A stretch of 36,889 bases of DNA from Desulfobacterales bacterium (GTDB lineage Bacteria; Desulfobacterota; Desulfobacteria; Desulfobacterales; UBA5852). A program made the translations under genes and the position numbers. Where the stretch lies: contig JASJED010000060.1 in assembly GCA_030065585.1 (NCBI GenBank), forward strand, positions 1 through 36,889. The letters run 5' to 3'. The notes beneath the pieces are model-generated. The model worked only from the letters and a program-made list of their open reading frames with translations, was not told the DNA's origin and made no database searches. Below, in pieces: positions 27,143-35,738 of the stretch (positions within the stretch are counted from its first letter, which is position 1; every line of letters starts with the position of its first letter).

Positions 27143-27556
27143 TTAGCGCTTCCAACTAAACAGGCCTTCGCTTTCCATCGTCAGAAGACCGGCTTCACGA
27201 AAGCATCGGATTGTGATGTGGGGATGGGGCAGATCGGATTCCCCGGCCACGCGGTAGAGTTCTTTGAGCTCGAAAGGGGCGCCCAGCGGTTCGGTCAGGG
27301 GCTGATAGAGGTCGGCCAGTTCGTCCAGGTTGATGGGACACTGGCCCGACAGCGCTGGGGCCGGGCTTTCGATTTCTGGTTCGACGACCGGTGCTGGGGC
27401 CTGGGCGGCCTTCGCTTGGCGACGTTCCCAAAATGCGACCAGTTTGTGGATTTGAGAGATGGCCAAGGATAGAACGATCAATCCCGTCATGACAATACTG
27501 ATCCCTAAAAAAGCCATGGACCAGCCGTTGTTGGCGGCAATATTGGCGAAACCCAT
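27143..27556 (-). CDS. OadG-family gamma subunit with extended C-terminal domain
   Basis: 137 residues with a strong GGAGGG ribosome-binding site 7 bases before the ATG. One N-terminal membrane helix (MAFLGISIVMTGLIVLSLAIS), then a cytosolic Ala/Pro linker, fit the OadG gamma family that stabilises the alpha and beta subunits. The last 60 residues (INLDELADLYQPLTEP through GLLTMESEGLFSWKR) form an extra small domain not expected in a minimal gamma subunit, possibly winged-helix-like. It heads the operon followed by the beta subunit and the triple-rubredoxin gene. Confidence 0.75.
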   Translation of the reverse strand: MGFANIAANNGWSMAFLGISIVMTGLIVLSLAISQIHKLVAFWERRQAKAAQAPAPVVEPEIESPAPALSGQCPINLDELADLYQPLTEPLGAPFELKELYRVAGESDLPHPHITIRCFREAGLLTMESEGLFSWKR

Positions 27557-27750
27557 TTATTTTCCCTCCAGGGTTTGGATTGATTTTCTAGTGATCGAAC
27601 GGCGAATTGTCAGGCAGACTGGCGGCATGAGGATGATCGGCGAAGAATCAGCGCTTCCAGTGCGCCTTTGCCTATGCCGTCACCTTGATGCCATAAAATT
27701 TCGAATTGGTCACAAAGGGTAGAAAAAGTCAATAGAATTCAAGTTGGCCG

Positions 27751-29265
27751 TCAGGCTTGGCGGCGCGGCGGGTCATCATCCGCGCTGCCGGCCATCATTA
27801 AACCGATGCGTTTGATTTTTTCTTGGTCTTCGGCGGGGAAGGTGTCAACAATCCGGCCCTCGAACATCACCGCCACCCTGTCCGCCAATGCCAGGGCTTC
27901 GGACAAATCGCCGGTGACCAGCAGGATGCCGGCGCGCTCCCGGGCCTTTAAAAGCAGGCGCCAGACTTCTTCGGTCGCGGCGATATCGAGCCCCTGGGTG
28001 GGCTGCTCGGCCACGATCAAACGCGGACGCCGGAAGAACTCGCGGGCAATCACCATTTTTTGCAGATTGCCGCCGGAGAGCTGGCGGGCCATCAGCCGCG
28101 GATTGGGCGGAACGATATTGAAACTGGTGGACAACTCCGCCATCTTGTTTTCGGCCTTGCGGTGCTGCAGCCAGGGACCGACCGCGAATCCGTGCCGGGT
28201 GGTCAGCAACAGATTGTCGGTGAGGCTGAGATCACGGCAGGTTGCCAGCCCCTGGCGATCTTCGGGGATATAGGCCAGATTGCCGTCCCAGCGGCGGCCC
28301 TTGAAAAAACGATGCCAGTCCTGGCCCATGATACGGACCGTTCCGCTCATGGGTGGCTTCAATCCGCACACGGTTTCGACCAGCGGTTTCTGGCCGTTGC
28401 CGGCGACCCCCACGAGTCCTAATATTTCGCCCTGTCGCAGCTCCAGGTGGATATCCTGCAATTCGCCGTCATCGAGGCCCGATATCCGCAGTACCCGTTG
28501 GCGCGCCTCAAAGGGGTCGCGCGCGACCTGCAGGATGACTTCGCGACCGACCATCAGTTGGGCCAGCTCGGCTTTGGACTGAATCGTCGTGGCCGCGGTA
28601 TCGGCCACGACGCGGCCCTTGTGCAGCACCGCGATTTCATCAGAGAGTGCCATGACCTCGTCGAGCTTGTGGCTGATAAACACAATCGCTTTGTGCTGGG
28701 CGGCAAGCTGCCGCAGGGCTTCGAAAAGCTGGTCGGCTTCCTGAGGGGTCAGCACGGCCGTGGGTTCGTCGAAGATGAGGATGCGGTTTTCCCGAAAAAG
28801 CAGCTTCAGAATTTCGACCCGCTGTTTTTCACCCATGGAAAGCGTCGAAACCCGGGCCCGTGGATCGATGGTCAAACTGACCTCTTCCGCCAGGGCGGCC
28901 ACCCGGTCTTCCATCACCGACGGCTTGAGCAGGGGGGGGCCTGGATAGCCCAAAAAGATATTTTCGGCGACGGTCATGGCTTCCACCAGCATGAAGTGCT
29001 GGTAGACCATGCCAATACCGACATTGATGGCATCTTGGGCGGTGCGGAAGCGCGCCGGTTGCCCCTCCACCAGTATGCGCCCTTTGTCGGGCTGAAGTCG
29101 CCCGGCCAGAATGCTCATCAGCGTGCTTTTACCGGCGCCGTTTTCCCCCAGCAGCGATTTTATTTTACCGGCCCGAAACGCGAGGGAAATATCCTGGTTG
29201 GCCTGGACAGGGCCAAAAGCTTTGCTGATGCCATCCAGCGCTATCAAGGGGGGCGTGGTGATCAT
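27751..29265 (-). CDS. ABC transporter ATP-binding protein, sugar/BMP type with two nucleotide-binding domains
   Basis: 504 residues with two tandem NBDs. NBD1: Walker [10 protein letters not shown], signature LSMGEKQR and Walker [20 protein letters not shown]2: a degenerate P-loop GVAGNGQKP lacking the GKS/T, signature LSGGNLQKM and Walker B-like [12 protein letters not shown]. This asymmetry is normal for RbsA/YufO-type ATPases. It energises the two permeases encoded upstream and is the last gene of the importer operon; its ATG overlaps the gpt stop (ATGA). The substrate is most likely a nucleoside or purine, from the BMP protein and gpt context. Confidence 0.93.
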   Translation of the reverse strand: MITTPPLIALDGISKAFGPVQANQDISLAFRAGKIKSLLGENGAGKSTLMSILAGRLQPDKGRILVEGQPARFRTAQDAINVGIGMVYQHFMLVEAMTVAENIFLGYPGPPLLKPSVMEDRVAALAEEVSLTIDPRARVSTLSMGEKQRVEILKLLFRENRILIFDEPTAVLTPQEADQLFEALRQLAAQHKAIVFISHKLDEVMALSDEIAVLHKGRVVADTAATTIQSKAELAQLMVGREVILQVARDPFEARQRVLRISGLDDGELQDIHLELRQGEILGLVGVAGNGQKPLVETVCGLKPPMSGTVRIMGQDWHRFFKGRRWDGNLAYIPEDRQGLATCRDLSLTDNLLLTTRHGFAVGPWLQHRKAENKMAELSTSFNIVPPNPRLMARQLSGGNLQKMVIAREFFRRPRLIVAEQPTQGLDIAATEEVWRLLLKARERAGILLVTGDLSEALALADRVAVMFEGRIVDTFPAEDQEKIKRIGLMMAGSADDDPPRRQA

Positions 29266-29756
29266 GACGGTTGGGGCTTCATCCCGACGATCGGTTGCAC
29301 AAACTGCGATTCGGAATCCCAGGGAAAAAGAATCCAGGTGTCCTGGCTGACTTCGGTAACAAAGGTGTCCACCAGGGGGCGTCCGGCCGGTTTGGCGTAA
29401 ATCGTTGCAAAATGCGCTTTGGGCAGCATTTTGCGGACGGTCTCGGCCGTCCGCCCGGTATCGACGAGATCGTCGATGATCAGCCAGTCCTGACCGTCAT
29501 GGTCGATCGATTTAAGCACTTCGATGTCGCCGCGCTGGTCCTGCCAGTCGTAGCTGAAGACGCACACCGTATCGACAAGGCGGATATCGAGCTCGCGGGC
29601 GATGATGGCCGCAGGGACGAGCCCCCCTCGGGTGACCGCCACGATGCCCTTGAAATAGTCGTGATCCAGGAGCCGCCAGGACAGGGCTTTAGCGTCCCGG
29701 TGCAACTGGTCCCAGGAAATCGGGTAGGTTTTGCGATAAGGCTGAGAATCGGCCAT
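29262..29756 (-). CDS. gpt: Xanthine-guanine phosphoribosyltransferase
   Basis: 164 residues from MADSQPY. GAGG is 7 bases upstream; the track's GTG is two codons earlier. Very close to E. coli Gpt in pattern: [20 protein letters not shown], the PRPP-binding loop [14 protein letters not shown], then [14 protein letters not shown] and [10 protein letters not shown]. It transfers phosphoribose from PRPP to guanine, xanthine or hypoxanthine, trapping the imported base as a nucleotide. It sits between the second permease (20 bases upstream) and the ATPase (4-base overlap), so uptake and capture are co-expressed. Confidence 0.94.
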   Translation of the reverse strand: MADSQPYRKTYPISWDQLHRDAKALSWRLLDHDYFKGIVAVTRGGLVPAAIIARELDIRLVDTVCVFSYDWQDQRGDIEVLKSIDHDGQDWLIIDDLVDTGRTAETVRKMLPKAHFATIYAKPAGRPLVDTFVTEVSQDTWILFPWDSESQFVQPIVGMKPQPS

Positions 29757-29776
29757 AGACACACCTCTTAGACTGT

Positions 29777-30697
29777 TTACTCGCGGGGTTCGATATTAAT
29801 ACCCAGAGCGGCCGGCGCACTGGCCTGCCGACTTTTCCAGGAAGCCAAAACCAGGACAATCACCGTCAGGGCATAGGGCAGCATCAACAGCAGAGAGGAC
29901 GGCAGGTGGGTGCCGACCGCCTGGAGGCGAAGCTGGAAGGCCATGACGCCCCCGAAGAGATAAGCCCCCAAAAGGGCGCGGCCCGGGCGCCAGAAGGCGA
30001 AAATCACCAGGGCCACCGCAATCCATCCCCGCCCGGCGCTCAATCCGCTGGTCCACAGATGCGTGTAGGCCAGGGAAAGGTAGGCACCGCCCCATCCCAC
30101 CAGAAAACCCCCCGCCAACACCCCGACCCAGCGGTAAAGCAGAACATTGATACCGGCCGCCGCCGCCGCCTGGGGATACTCGCCCACCGATCGCAAGTGC
30201 AGGCCCCAACGGGTCTTGGCCAGAAAAAACCACAGCAGAGGAACGATCAGGACGGAGACGTAGACCAGCAGGTCCTGCTGAAAAAAAATCGGTCCGAGAA
30301 CCGGCAGGTGACTCAGTCCGGGCAGGGCCAGTTTGTCAAAGCCCGGGGCGGTCTGTCCGATCAGGGGTGTCCCCAGGTAATCCGCCAATCCCAGACCGAA
30401 GATGGTCAGGGCCAGCCCGGAAACCACCTGATTGCCGCGAAACCACAGACACACCACACCGTGGGTCGCGCTGATGAGCATGCCGGCCACGCCCGCCAGG
30501 GCAAAGGCCAGAATGGGATTGCCGGTAAATTTCGCCATCACGAAGGCCGCCAGCGCACCGACGATCATAATCCCCTCGACCCCCAGGTTGAGGACGCCGC
30601 TCTTCTCGGTCAGAATTTCGCCCAGGGTGGCAAACAGGATCGGGGTTCCGGATTGGATGGCCGCCGCCAGGAGCGGAATGATCAACTCGGTGTTCAT
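29777..30697 (-). CDS. ABC transporter permease 2 (BMP/nucleoside type)
   Basis: 306 residues from [18 protein letters not shown] lies upstream, and the long track ORF extending to 31540 is a read-through of the neighbouring permease in another frame. About eight membrane helices, with [20 protein letters not shown], the typical BPD_transp_2 motif of NupQ/YufQ-like permeases, and [15 protein letters not shown], the loop expected to contact the ATPase. It pairs with permease 1, whose stop it overlaps by 4 bases. Confidence 0.92.
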   Translation of the reverse strand: MNTELIIPLLAAAIQSGTPILFATLGEILTEKSGVLNLGVEGIMIVGALAAFVMAKFTGNPILAFALAGVAGMLISATHGVVCLWFRGNQVVSGLALTIFGLGLADYLGTPLIGQTAPGFDKLALPGLSHLPVLGPIFFQQDLLVYVSVLIVPLLWFFLAKTRWGLHLRSVGEYPQAAAAAGINVLLYRWVGVLAGGFLVGWGGAYLSLAYTHLWTSGLSAGRGWIAVALVIFAFWRPGRALLGAYLFGGVMAFQLRLQAVGTHLPSSLLLMLPYALTVIVLVLASWKSRQASAPAALGINIEPRE

Positions 30698-31758
30698 GCG
30701 GTTCTCCGCAGCTTCAGGCCATATTCCATAAAGAAACCGCCGGCCAGAACCGTCAGCAGGATCAAACCCTCCATGATGCCCCCGAAGGCGGCCGGCACTT
30801 GAAGATCGAGCTGCAGGTTTTCCACACCCACGCGCAGGGCGGCCAGCAGAAAAGAGGCCAGGCCGATGGTCAGGGGATTGAGGCGCGCCAGCCAGGCCAC
30901 GACGATGGCCGTATAGCCATAGCCCACCATGATGCTGGGCTGCAAACGGTTGATGGTCGCCGAGGCTTCCAGCAAACCGGCCCAGCCGGCCAAGGCACCG
31001 CTCAGGACCATGGCCAGGCAGACCAAACGCTGATAGGGCAACCCGGCGTAACGCGAGGCCCGGATGTTTTCGCCCGCGGCCCTGAACTCGAAACCTAGGC
31101 GGGTGAAGCGAAAAAAGACCCAGACGACGACACCGGTCACAAGACAGACCACCAGCCCCCAGTTCAGGTTGGTGCTGCCGATTTTCCCGACGATGGCCCC
31201 GGGACCGAATTCGGGGGTCATCGGGAAACCAAAGCTTTGGGGGTCTTTCCAGCGACCGTAGACCAGATAGTCGAGAATCAGGATGGCGATATAGTTCATC
31301 ATCAGGGTGACGATGATCTCGTTGGCCTGCATGCGCAGTTTGAGCAGGGCCGGAATCAGGCCCCACAACCCGCCCAGAAGGAAGGCCGCCGCGGCCATCA
31401 GCGGCAGCAGCCCGTAGCCGGGAAGATCGGGAAACGCCAGGGCCACCCCGGTGGCGCCGATGGCGCCCAGGGCAAACTGGCCTTCGGCGCCGATGTTCCA
31501 AACCTGCAGTCGAAAGGCGATGGCCACTCCCAACGAGCACAGAAAGATGGGGATGGCCTTAATCAGGCAGTCTTCGATGGCCCATAGGGAACCGAAGGCG
31601 CCCGCGAAGAGAATGCGCAGGCCGTGAAGCGCCGGCTTGCCGTGCACCTGCAGCAGAAGGGCGCTGATTGCCAGAGACAGCAGGACGGCCCCCAGAAAAA
31701 CAAGACAGGAGCGCCATTGAAGCGGCTCCTGTCTCTTGTAGGCTCGAATCGAGAGCAT
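30694..31758 (-). CDS. ABC transporter permease 1 (BMP/nucleoside type)
   Basis: 354 residues, with a basic N-terminus (MLSIRAYKRQEP) and about nine to ten membrane helices. Signature segments are FRLQVWNIGAEGQFALGAIG, LRMQANEIIVTLMMNYIA and FRAAGENIRASRYAG, as in NupP/YufP-type permeases of the branched BPD_transp_2 family. It forms the heterodimeric channel with permease 2. It follows the substrate-binding protein gene by 54 bases. Confidence 0.92.
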   Translation of the reverse strand: MLSIRAYKRQEPLQWRSCLVFLGAVLLSLAISALLLQVHGKPALHGLRILFAGAFGSLWAIEDCLIKAIPIFLCSLGVAIAFRLQVWNIGAEGQFALGAIGATGVALAFPDLPGYGLLPLMAAAAFLLGGLWGLIPALLKLRMQANEIIVTLMMNYIAILILDYLVYGRWKDPQSFGFPMTPEFGPGAIVGKIGSTNLNWGLVVCLVTGVVVWVFFRFTRLGFEFRAAGENIRASRYAGLPYQRLVCLAMVLSGALAGWAGLLEASATINRLQPSIMVGYGYTAIVVAWLARLNPLTIGLASFLLAALRVGVENLQLDLQVPAAFGGIMEGLILLTVLAGGFFMEYGLKLRRTA

Positions 31759-31812
31759 GATGGGCGTTCTACCGGTTAGCGGGGGTCGCCTTTGATGGCG
31801 GCCGGGGCCGTC

Positions 31813-32874
31813 TTATTGGGTCGTACCGATAACGCCCTGCACGAACCAATTCATGCCGAGCAGGGTTTCATCGCTGGCGCTCTTACCGGCGGCGATTTTC
31901 TCCTCTCCGGCCTGGTCCCGTATCGGACCGGTAAAAACCTGCATGCTACCGCTTTTGATTTTTTCCTTGCTCGTCATGACCTTGGTCTGAACCTCGGCCG
32001 GGACCATGTCGCTCATGGGGCTCAAGTCAACAATCCCGTTTTCGAGGCCATACCAATAGGCCTTGGATTCCCAGGTGCCCTTCTGGACGGCTTCCACGAT
32101 CTGGGCGTAGAAAGGACCCCAGTTCCAGACCGGCGCACACAGATGGGACTTGGGGGCAAAGGCCGACATGTCCGTGTTGTAACCGATGGAGTAGACGCCC
32201 TTTTCCTGGGCGGCTTCCTGGGGGCCGGGCGAGTCCTGGTGCTGCGCGATCACGTCGGCACCCACATCCAGCAGGCTTTTGGCGGCTTCCTTCTCGGTGG
32301 CCGGATCGTACCAGGTCTTGGTCCAGACCACGCGCACCTGGACATCCGGGTTGACGGATTGGGCGCCTAAAGTGAAGGCGTTGATCCCGCGAATCACCTC
32401 GGGAATCGGAAAGGCGGCCGCGTAACCCAGGATGTTCGTTTTGGTCATGGCGCCGGCCACGATGCCCGAAAGGTAGCGCGCCTGGTACATACGACCGAAA
32501 TAATTGCCCATGTTTTCGGCTTTCTTGAAGCCGGAACAATGCATGAACGTGATTTTGGGAAACTTTTTAGCAACTTTCAGCATGGGATCCATATACCCGA
32601 AACTGGTGGCGAAGATGAGATCATAGTTTTTGCGGGCCATGTTGAGCATGACACGCTCGGAGTCCGGCCCCTCGGGCACGGCTTCGACGTAAGCGGTGGT
32701 CACCCCGTTCATTTTATCGATGAACAGACGGCCCTGATCGTGGGCATAGGACCAGCCGGCATCGCCGATGGGGGAAACGTAAACAAAACCAACCTGCAAA
32801 TCTTGGGCTCCGGCATGACCGGCGCCAAGTGCCAGGATCAGGGCACACAGCATCACCAGCATTCTCAATTTCAT
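31813..32874 (-). CDS. BMP-family ABC transporter substrate-binding protein
   Basis: 353 residues with a strong GGAGG site 6 bases before the ATG. The signal peptide (MLVMLCALILALGAGHAGA) probably uses signal peptidase I; I see no lipobox at the cleavage site, so it should be a free periplasmic protein. The mature protein shows VYVSPIGDAGWSYAHDQGR, DLIFATSFGYMDP and GMNWFVQGVIG, the periplasmic-binding fold of PnrA/BMP-type nucleoside receptors. First gene of the operon, with a plausible promoter upstream. The ligand is most likely a purine nucleoside or base. Confidence 0.92.
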   Translation of the reverse strand: MKLRMLVMLCALILALGAGHAGAQDLQVGFVYVSPIGDAGWSYAHDQGRLFIDKMNGVTTAYVEAVPEGPDSERVMLNMARKNYDLIFATSFGYMDPMLKVAKKFPKITFMHCSGFKKAENMGNYFGRMYQARYLSGIVAGAMTKTNILGYAAAFPIPEVIRGINAFTLGAQSVNPDVQVRVVWTKTWYDPATEKEAAKSLLDVGADVIAQHQDSPGPQEAAQEKGVYSIGYNTDMSAFAPKSHLCAPVWNWGPFYAQIVEAVQKGTWESKAYWYGLENGIVDLSPMSDMVPAEVQTKVMTSKEKIKSGSMQVFTGPIRDQAGEEKIAAGKSASDETLLGMNWFVQGVIGTTQ

Positions 32875-32911
32875 CTTCGGCCTCCTAGAGTATGGTTAGC
32901 ATAATTGACCG

Positions 32912-32940
32912 CATATAACTTGGTTTCATGGCTTTGGCAA
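32912..32940 (-). promoter_or_regulatory. Candidate promoter of the BMP-gpt operon
   Basis: On the minus strand, TTGCCA (32940-32935) and TATATG (32917-32912) are separated by 17 bases: 5/6 and 4/6 matches to sigma-70 consensus. They lie 38 bases upstream of the BMP start codon. Confidence 0.5.
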
Positions 32941-33008
32941 TAGCCGGCTGAGTCCTGTGCACGTGGCGTGGCGGGTCGAAAGCCATGGCGCGTAATGCCG
33001 GCGCCACC

Positions 33009-33314
33009 TTACTCCGGTAAAGTCCGTCGCTGGTTCAAATAGGCTTCCCACTCCATGGGCAACAGCTGCTTTTTCTGGTTGTTGCAGTCCTTGCAGGACG
33101 GCACCAGATTGCCCTTGGTGCTGCGGCCCCCGCGGGCGATCGGGACGATATGGTCCATGGTGAGTTCGCGGGCCGGGATTCGGCGTTGGCAATAGTGACA
33201 GATGCCGCGGGCGCATTTGCGTTGCCACCACGGGGAGTTCCGCAGCTCACGCGCCTTGCGGCGCTCGCGCTTCAGATCGGCTTCTTCGATGAAAAAGTCC
33301 AAGGGATCGGTCAT
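33009..33314 (-). CDS. HNH endonuclease-like protein
   Basis: 101 residues from MTDPLDFF, whose ATG overlaps the ATP-grasp stop (ATGA); the track's TTG start is inside that gene. A basic helical N-terminus (LKRERRKARELRNS) is followed by the HNH core: CHYCQRRIPARELTMDHIVP and ARGGRSTKGNLVPSCKDCN. This shows the CxxC...CxxC zinc ribbon and the DHIVP catalytic His with the downstream Asn. It resembles the small stand-alone HNH proteins common in bacteria, which cut or nick DNA, though the physiological target is usually unknown. Last gene of the leftward operon. Confidence 0.88.
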   Translation of the reverse strand: MTDPLDFFIEEADLKRERRKARELRNSPWWQRKCARGICHYCQRRIPARELTMDHIVPIARGGRSTKGNLVPSCKDCNNQKKQLLPMEWEAYLNQRRTLPE

Positions 33315-34171
33315 GGGTGGTCTGATTTCCGGTTTATCGGCGGCCAATCGCGGAGACCTTCCGCTAGCAGGTTATAAAGCCCCTCCGAGCCGCCCAACCC
33401 GCGCCGGCCGAAAAAATAATTGATTTCCAGAAAAATCGGCGTGTCTTCTGCCACTATGGCGGGATCACGCGAAAAGATAAGATCAAATGCGGCCAGGTCG
33501 ATGCCAGTTTCACGGCAGGCCCGGGAGACCATCTCTTCGGCCGCGCGCATCAAATCGGGGTCCGCCCGATCGTCGATATGCCCGCCCTGCGACAGACCAA
33601 CGCGGGCATAGGGGTCGGCGCCAGGCGCCATGACGCGCCAGTAGGTTCGACGCACGGCACCGATCACCACCACCCGCAGCACCCGGGGGGCGCTGGGAAT
33701 AAAGCGTTGAATCACAAACCCGCTTTGAAGTGCGCTCTCGGTGTGCTCAAGGTCTTGTAAAATATGGTTCAGGGACGCCGTGTCCGGGGCCGGGTAAACC
33801 CCCTGGCCTTCACCACCCCAGTCCCGTTTGACCATCAGGGGCGGGGCCAGGGGCATTGCCTCCAGGGCTGGATAACGGGCGTTGAAGTCCTCGATATTCG
33901 CAAAGACCAGGGATTCCGGATGCGGGAGGCCCAGCTCGCGGAAGAGCCGCACCTGGCCGGTCTTGCCGGGATAGGCGAACCGGGCCTCATAGTTGGGGAA
34001 CACCTGGGCACTGGCCCGGCGGGCCGCCCGGTAGAGCGATTCCCGGCAGCCCTGCGGCAGGAGGATGGCCGTGGCCTGTTCCATGACCGCCAGGTCCTCG
34101 GGACCGGGATCGCGGCCGGCACAAATCCGATTGACGTCGCCTTCGAGGATGGGATGAAAGGAAAGCAGCAT
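33311..34171 (-). CDS. RimK-like ATP-grasp protein
   Basis: 286 residues. ATP-grasp features: PLMVKRDWGGEGQGVYP (nucleotide-binding Lys and glycine-rich loop), GFVIQRFIPS, VLRVVVIG, FDLIFSR, and FLEINYFFGRRGLGGSEG for the Mg-binding Glu-x-Asn. The N-terminus has LLPQGCRESLYRAA, then the pre-ATP-grasp fold. Family members ligate amino acids or peptides to carboxylates; no substrate can be read from the sequence. The start is 3 bases after the era stop and no ribosome-binding site is visible, so translation is probably coupled. Confidence 0.8.
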   Translation of the reverse strand: MLLSFHPILEGDVNRICAGRDPGPEDLAVMEQATAILLPQGCRESLYRAARRASAQVFPNYEARFAYPGKTGQVRLFRELGLPHPESLVFANIEDFNARYPALEAMPLAPPLMVKRDWGGEGQGVYPAPDTASLNHILQDLEHTESALQSGFVIQRFIPSAPRVLRVVVIGAVRRTYWRVMAPGADPYARVGLSQGGHIDDRADPDLMRAAEEMVSRACRETGIDLAAFDLIFSRDPAIVAEDTPIFLEINYFFGRRGLGGSEGLYNLLAEGLRDWPPINRKSDHP

Positions 34172-34174
34172 GGG

Positions 34175-35086
34175 TCAATAGCCGAATTTGCGCAGGGCGC
34201 GCGTATCGCGGCTCCAGTTTTTCTGAACGCGCACGAAAAGCTCTAGATAGACCCGTGCCGCCAGCAGCCGTTCGATATCCGCGCGGGCGGCCTGGCCGAT
34301 CTCTTTGAGTTTGCGACCGCCCTTGCCGATGATAATGCCCTTTTGCGATCCGCGCTCCACATGAATCGAGGCATGGATGCGAATCGTTTTGCTGCGGCGC
34401 TCCTCCTTGAAGGCCTCCACCGTGACTGCCGATGCATAGGGGATTTCCTCACCGGTCAGGCGAAAGACCTTCTCGCGGATGAGCTCGGCCACGATAAACC
34501 GTTCGGGCACGTCCGTCAGGGTGTCTTCCGGAAAAAAGGGCGGGCCCTCGGGCAGCCGCGTTTGCATGGCATCCAGCAGCGATTCGATCGCAAGCCCCCG
34601 CAGGGCGGAAATGGTCAGAATGGCCTCGAAGGGGCGCCTTGCCGACCAGGCCGCCATTTGGGTCAGGAGTTCGTCTTTGGGGATCAGGTCGATTTTGTTG
34701 AGGGCCAGCAGGAGGGGTTTGCCGCTCGCCTCCAGGCGTTTCAGCAGATAGTTTTCGGCCGCCGGGTTGGGCTGGGCGGCATCGGCCAGGATCAGGACCA
34801 GATCGACATCGGCCAGGGCCGCCAGGGCCGCATCGACGATCCGCACGTTGAGCGGCGTTTTTGATTGATGAACGCCGGGCGTGTCGATAAAGACAAGCTG
34901 GGCCTTCGCGCGGTGGACCACCCCCAGAATGCGGTTGCGCGTGGTTTGCGGCTTGCGGGAGGTAATGGCGATTTTTTCACCCAGCATGCGGTTGAGCAGG
35001 GTGGATTTGCCGGCGTTGGGGGCCCCCAGTATGGCGATGAAACCGGAGCGAAAGCCTTGGAAGTCGTGTGGGGTGGAAGGGGTCAT
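34175..35086 (-). CDS. era: GTPase Era
   Basis: 303 residues. The G domain shows GAPNAGKSTLLNRMLG (G1), KPQTTRNRILG (G2), DTPGVH (G3) and LNKIDLI (G4). The C-terminal type-2 KH domain contains QKGIIIGKGGRKLKEIG and ends in LFVRVQKNWSRD plus the usual LRKFGY. It binds the 3' end of 16S rRNA during 30S maturation. It overlaps the engB stop by 4 bases (ATGA). Confidence 0.97.
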   Translation of the reverse strand: MTPSTPHDFQGFRSGFIAILGAPNAGKSTLLNRMLGEKIAITSRKPQTTRNRILGVVHRAKAQLVFIDTPGVHQSKTPLNVRIVDAALAALADVDLVLILADAAQPNPAAENYLLKRLEASGKPLLLALNKIDLIPKDELLTQMAAWSARRPFEAILTISALRGLAIESLLDAMQTRLPEGPPFFPEDTLTDVPERFIVAELIREKVFRLTGEEIPYASAVTVEAFKEERRSKTIRIHASIHVERGSQKGIIIGKGGRKLKEIGQAARADIERLLAARVYLELFVRVQKNWSRDTRALRKFGY

Positions 35087-35730
35087 GACACGGATCCCAG
35101 CATCTCCTCGATATGATTCCAGACCGCGGCAAGCCCTAGCCCGCTCTTGGCCGAAAACAGCACGAGGGCGTCGTCGGCCAGCGCCAGTTGGGCTGCGATC
35201 TGGCGCGCGGGGCGGATCTGTTTGTTGCGCGACAGTTTGTCGGCCTTGGTGGCCACGATCCGGCAGGCAATCCCATGGTGGTCGAGCCAGTGCAGCAGGT
35301 CCTCCTCCTCCACGCCGGGCGTGCGCCGGATGTCCACGATCAGAATCAATCCCTTAAGGCAGCGGCGCTGCGTGAGATAGGTTTCGATCATGGGCCCCCA
35401 TTGGCGCCGCACCCCGGCCGGCACCTTGGCGTAACCGTAACCGGGCAGGTCCACGAAGCGGAAGGCCTGGTTGATCGCGAAGAAATTGATGAGTTGGGTG
35501 CGGCCGGGTGTACTGCTGGTCTTGACGAGCCGTCGCCGGTTGACGAGCTTGTTGATCAGGGAGGACTTGCCCACGTTGGAGCGGCCGGCAAACGCGATTT
35601 CGGGCAGGTCCGCCGGCGGGTACTGCGGCGGTTGGATCGCGCTGGTGATGAATTCAGCGGATTTAACGATCATACCCGGGCCTTGACTGCTCGGCACACC
35701 GGAAACCGCCGTCGGAGGCGCTGATCGCAT
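35083..35730 (-). CDS. engB: Ribosome biogenesis GTPase EngB/YsxC
   Basis: 215 residues from MRSAPPTA; AAGG with 6-base spacing supports this start. The family usually begins at the equivalent of MIVKSAEFITSA (position 35673), so 196 residues is the alternative. G1 is FAGRSNVGKSSLINKL, G2/G3 are STPGRTQLINFF and DLPGYGYAKV, and G4 is VATKADKLSRN. It acts in late 50S assembly. It starts 8 bases after the aminotransferase stop and overlaps era by 4 bases. Confidence 0.95.
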   Translation of the reverse strand: MRSAPPTAVSGVPSSQGPGMIVKSAEFITSAIQPPQYPPADLPEIAFAGRSNVGKSSLINKLVNRRRLVKTSSTPGRTQLINFFAINQAFRFVDLPGYGYAKVPAGVRRQWGPMIETYLTQRRCLKGLILIVDIRRTPGVEEEDLLHWLDHHGIACRIVATKADKLSRNKQIRPARQIAAQLALADDALVLFSAKSGLGLAAVWNHIEEMLGSVS

Positions 35731-35738
35731 CGGTGGCC

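Noticed and set aside
28447-29400. Long plus-strand ORF of 317 aa
   Set aside because: Antisense shadow of the two-NBD ATPase gene; no recognisable domain and low-complexity Gly/His/Gln content.
29906-30802. Plus-strand ORF of 298 aa
   Set aside because: Antisense shadow of the permease genes, with repetitive Gln/Gly/Pro composition typical of GC-rich shadows.
30698-31540. Upstream part of the 587-aa minus ORF
   Set aside because: It overlaps permease 1 in a different frame and is Arg/Gly/Pro-rich; the real permease 2 starts at 30697.
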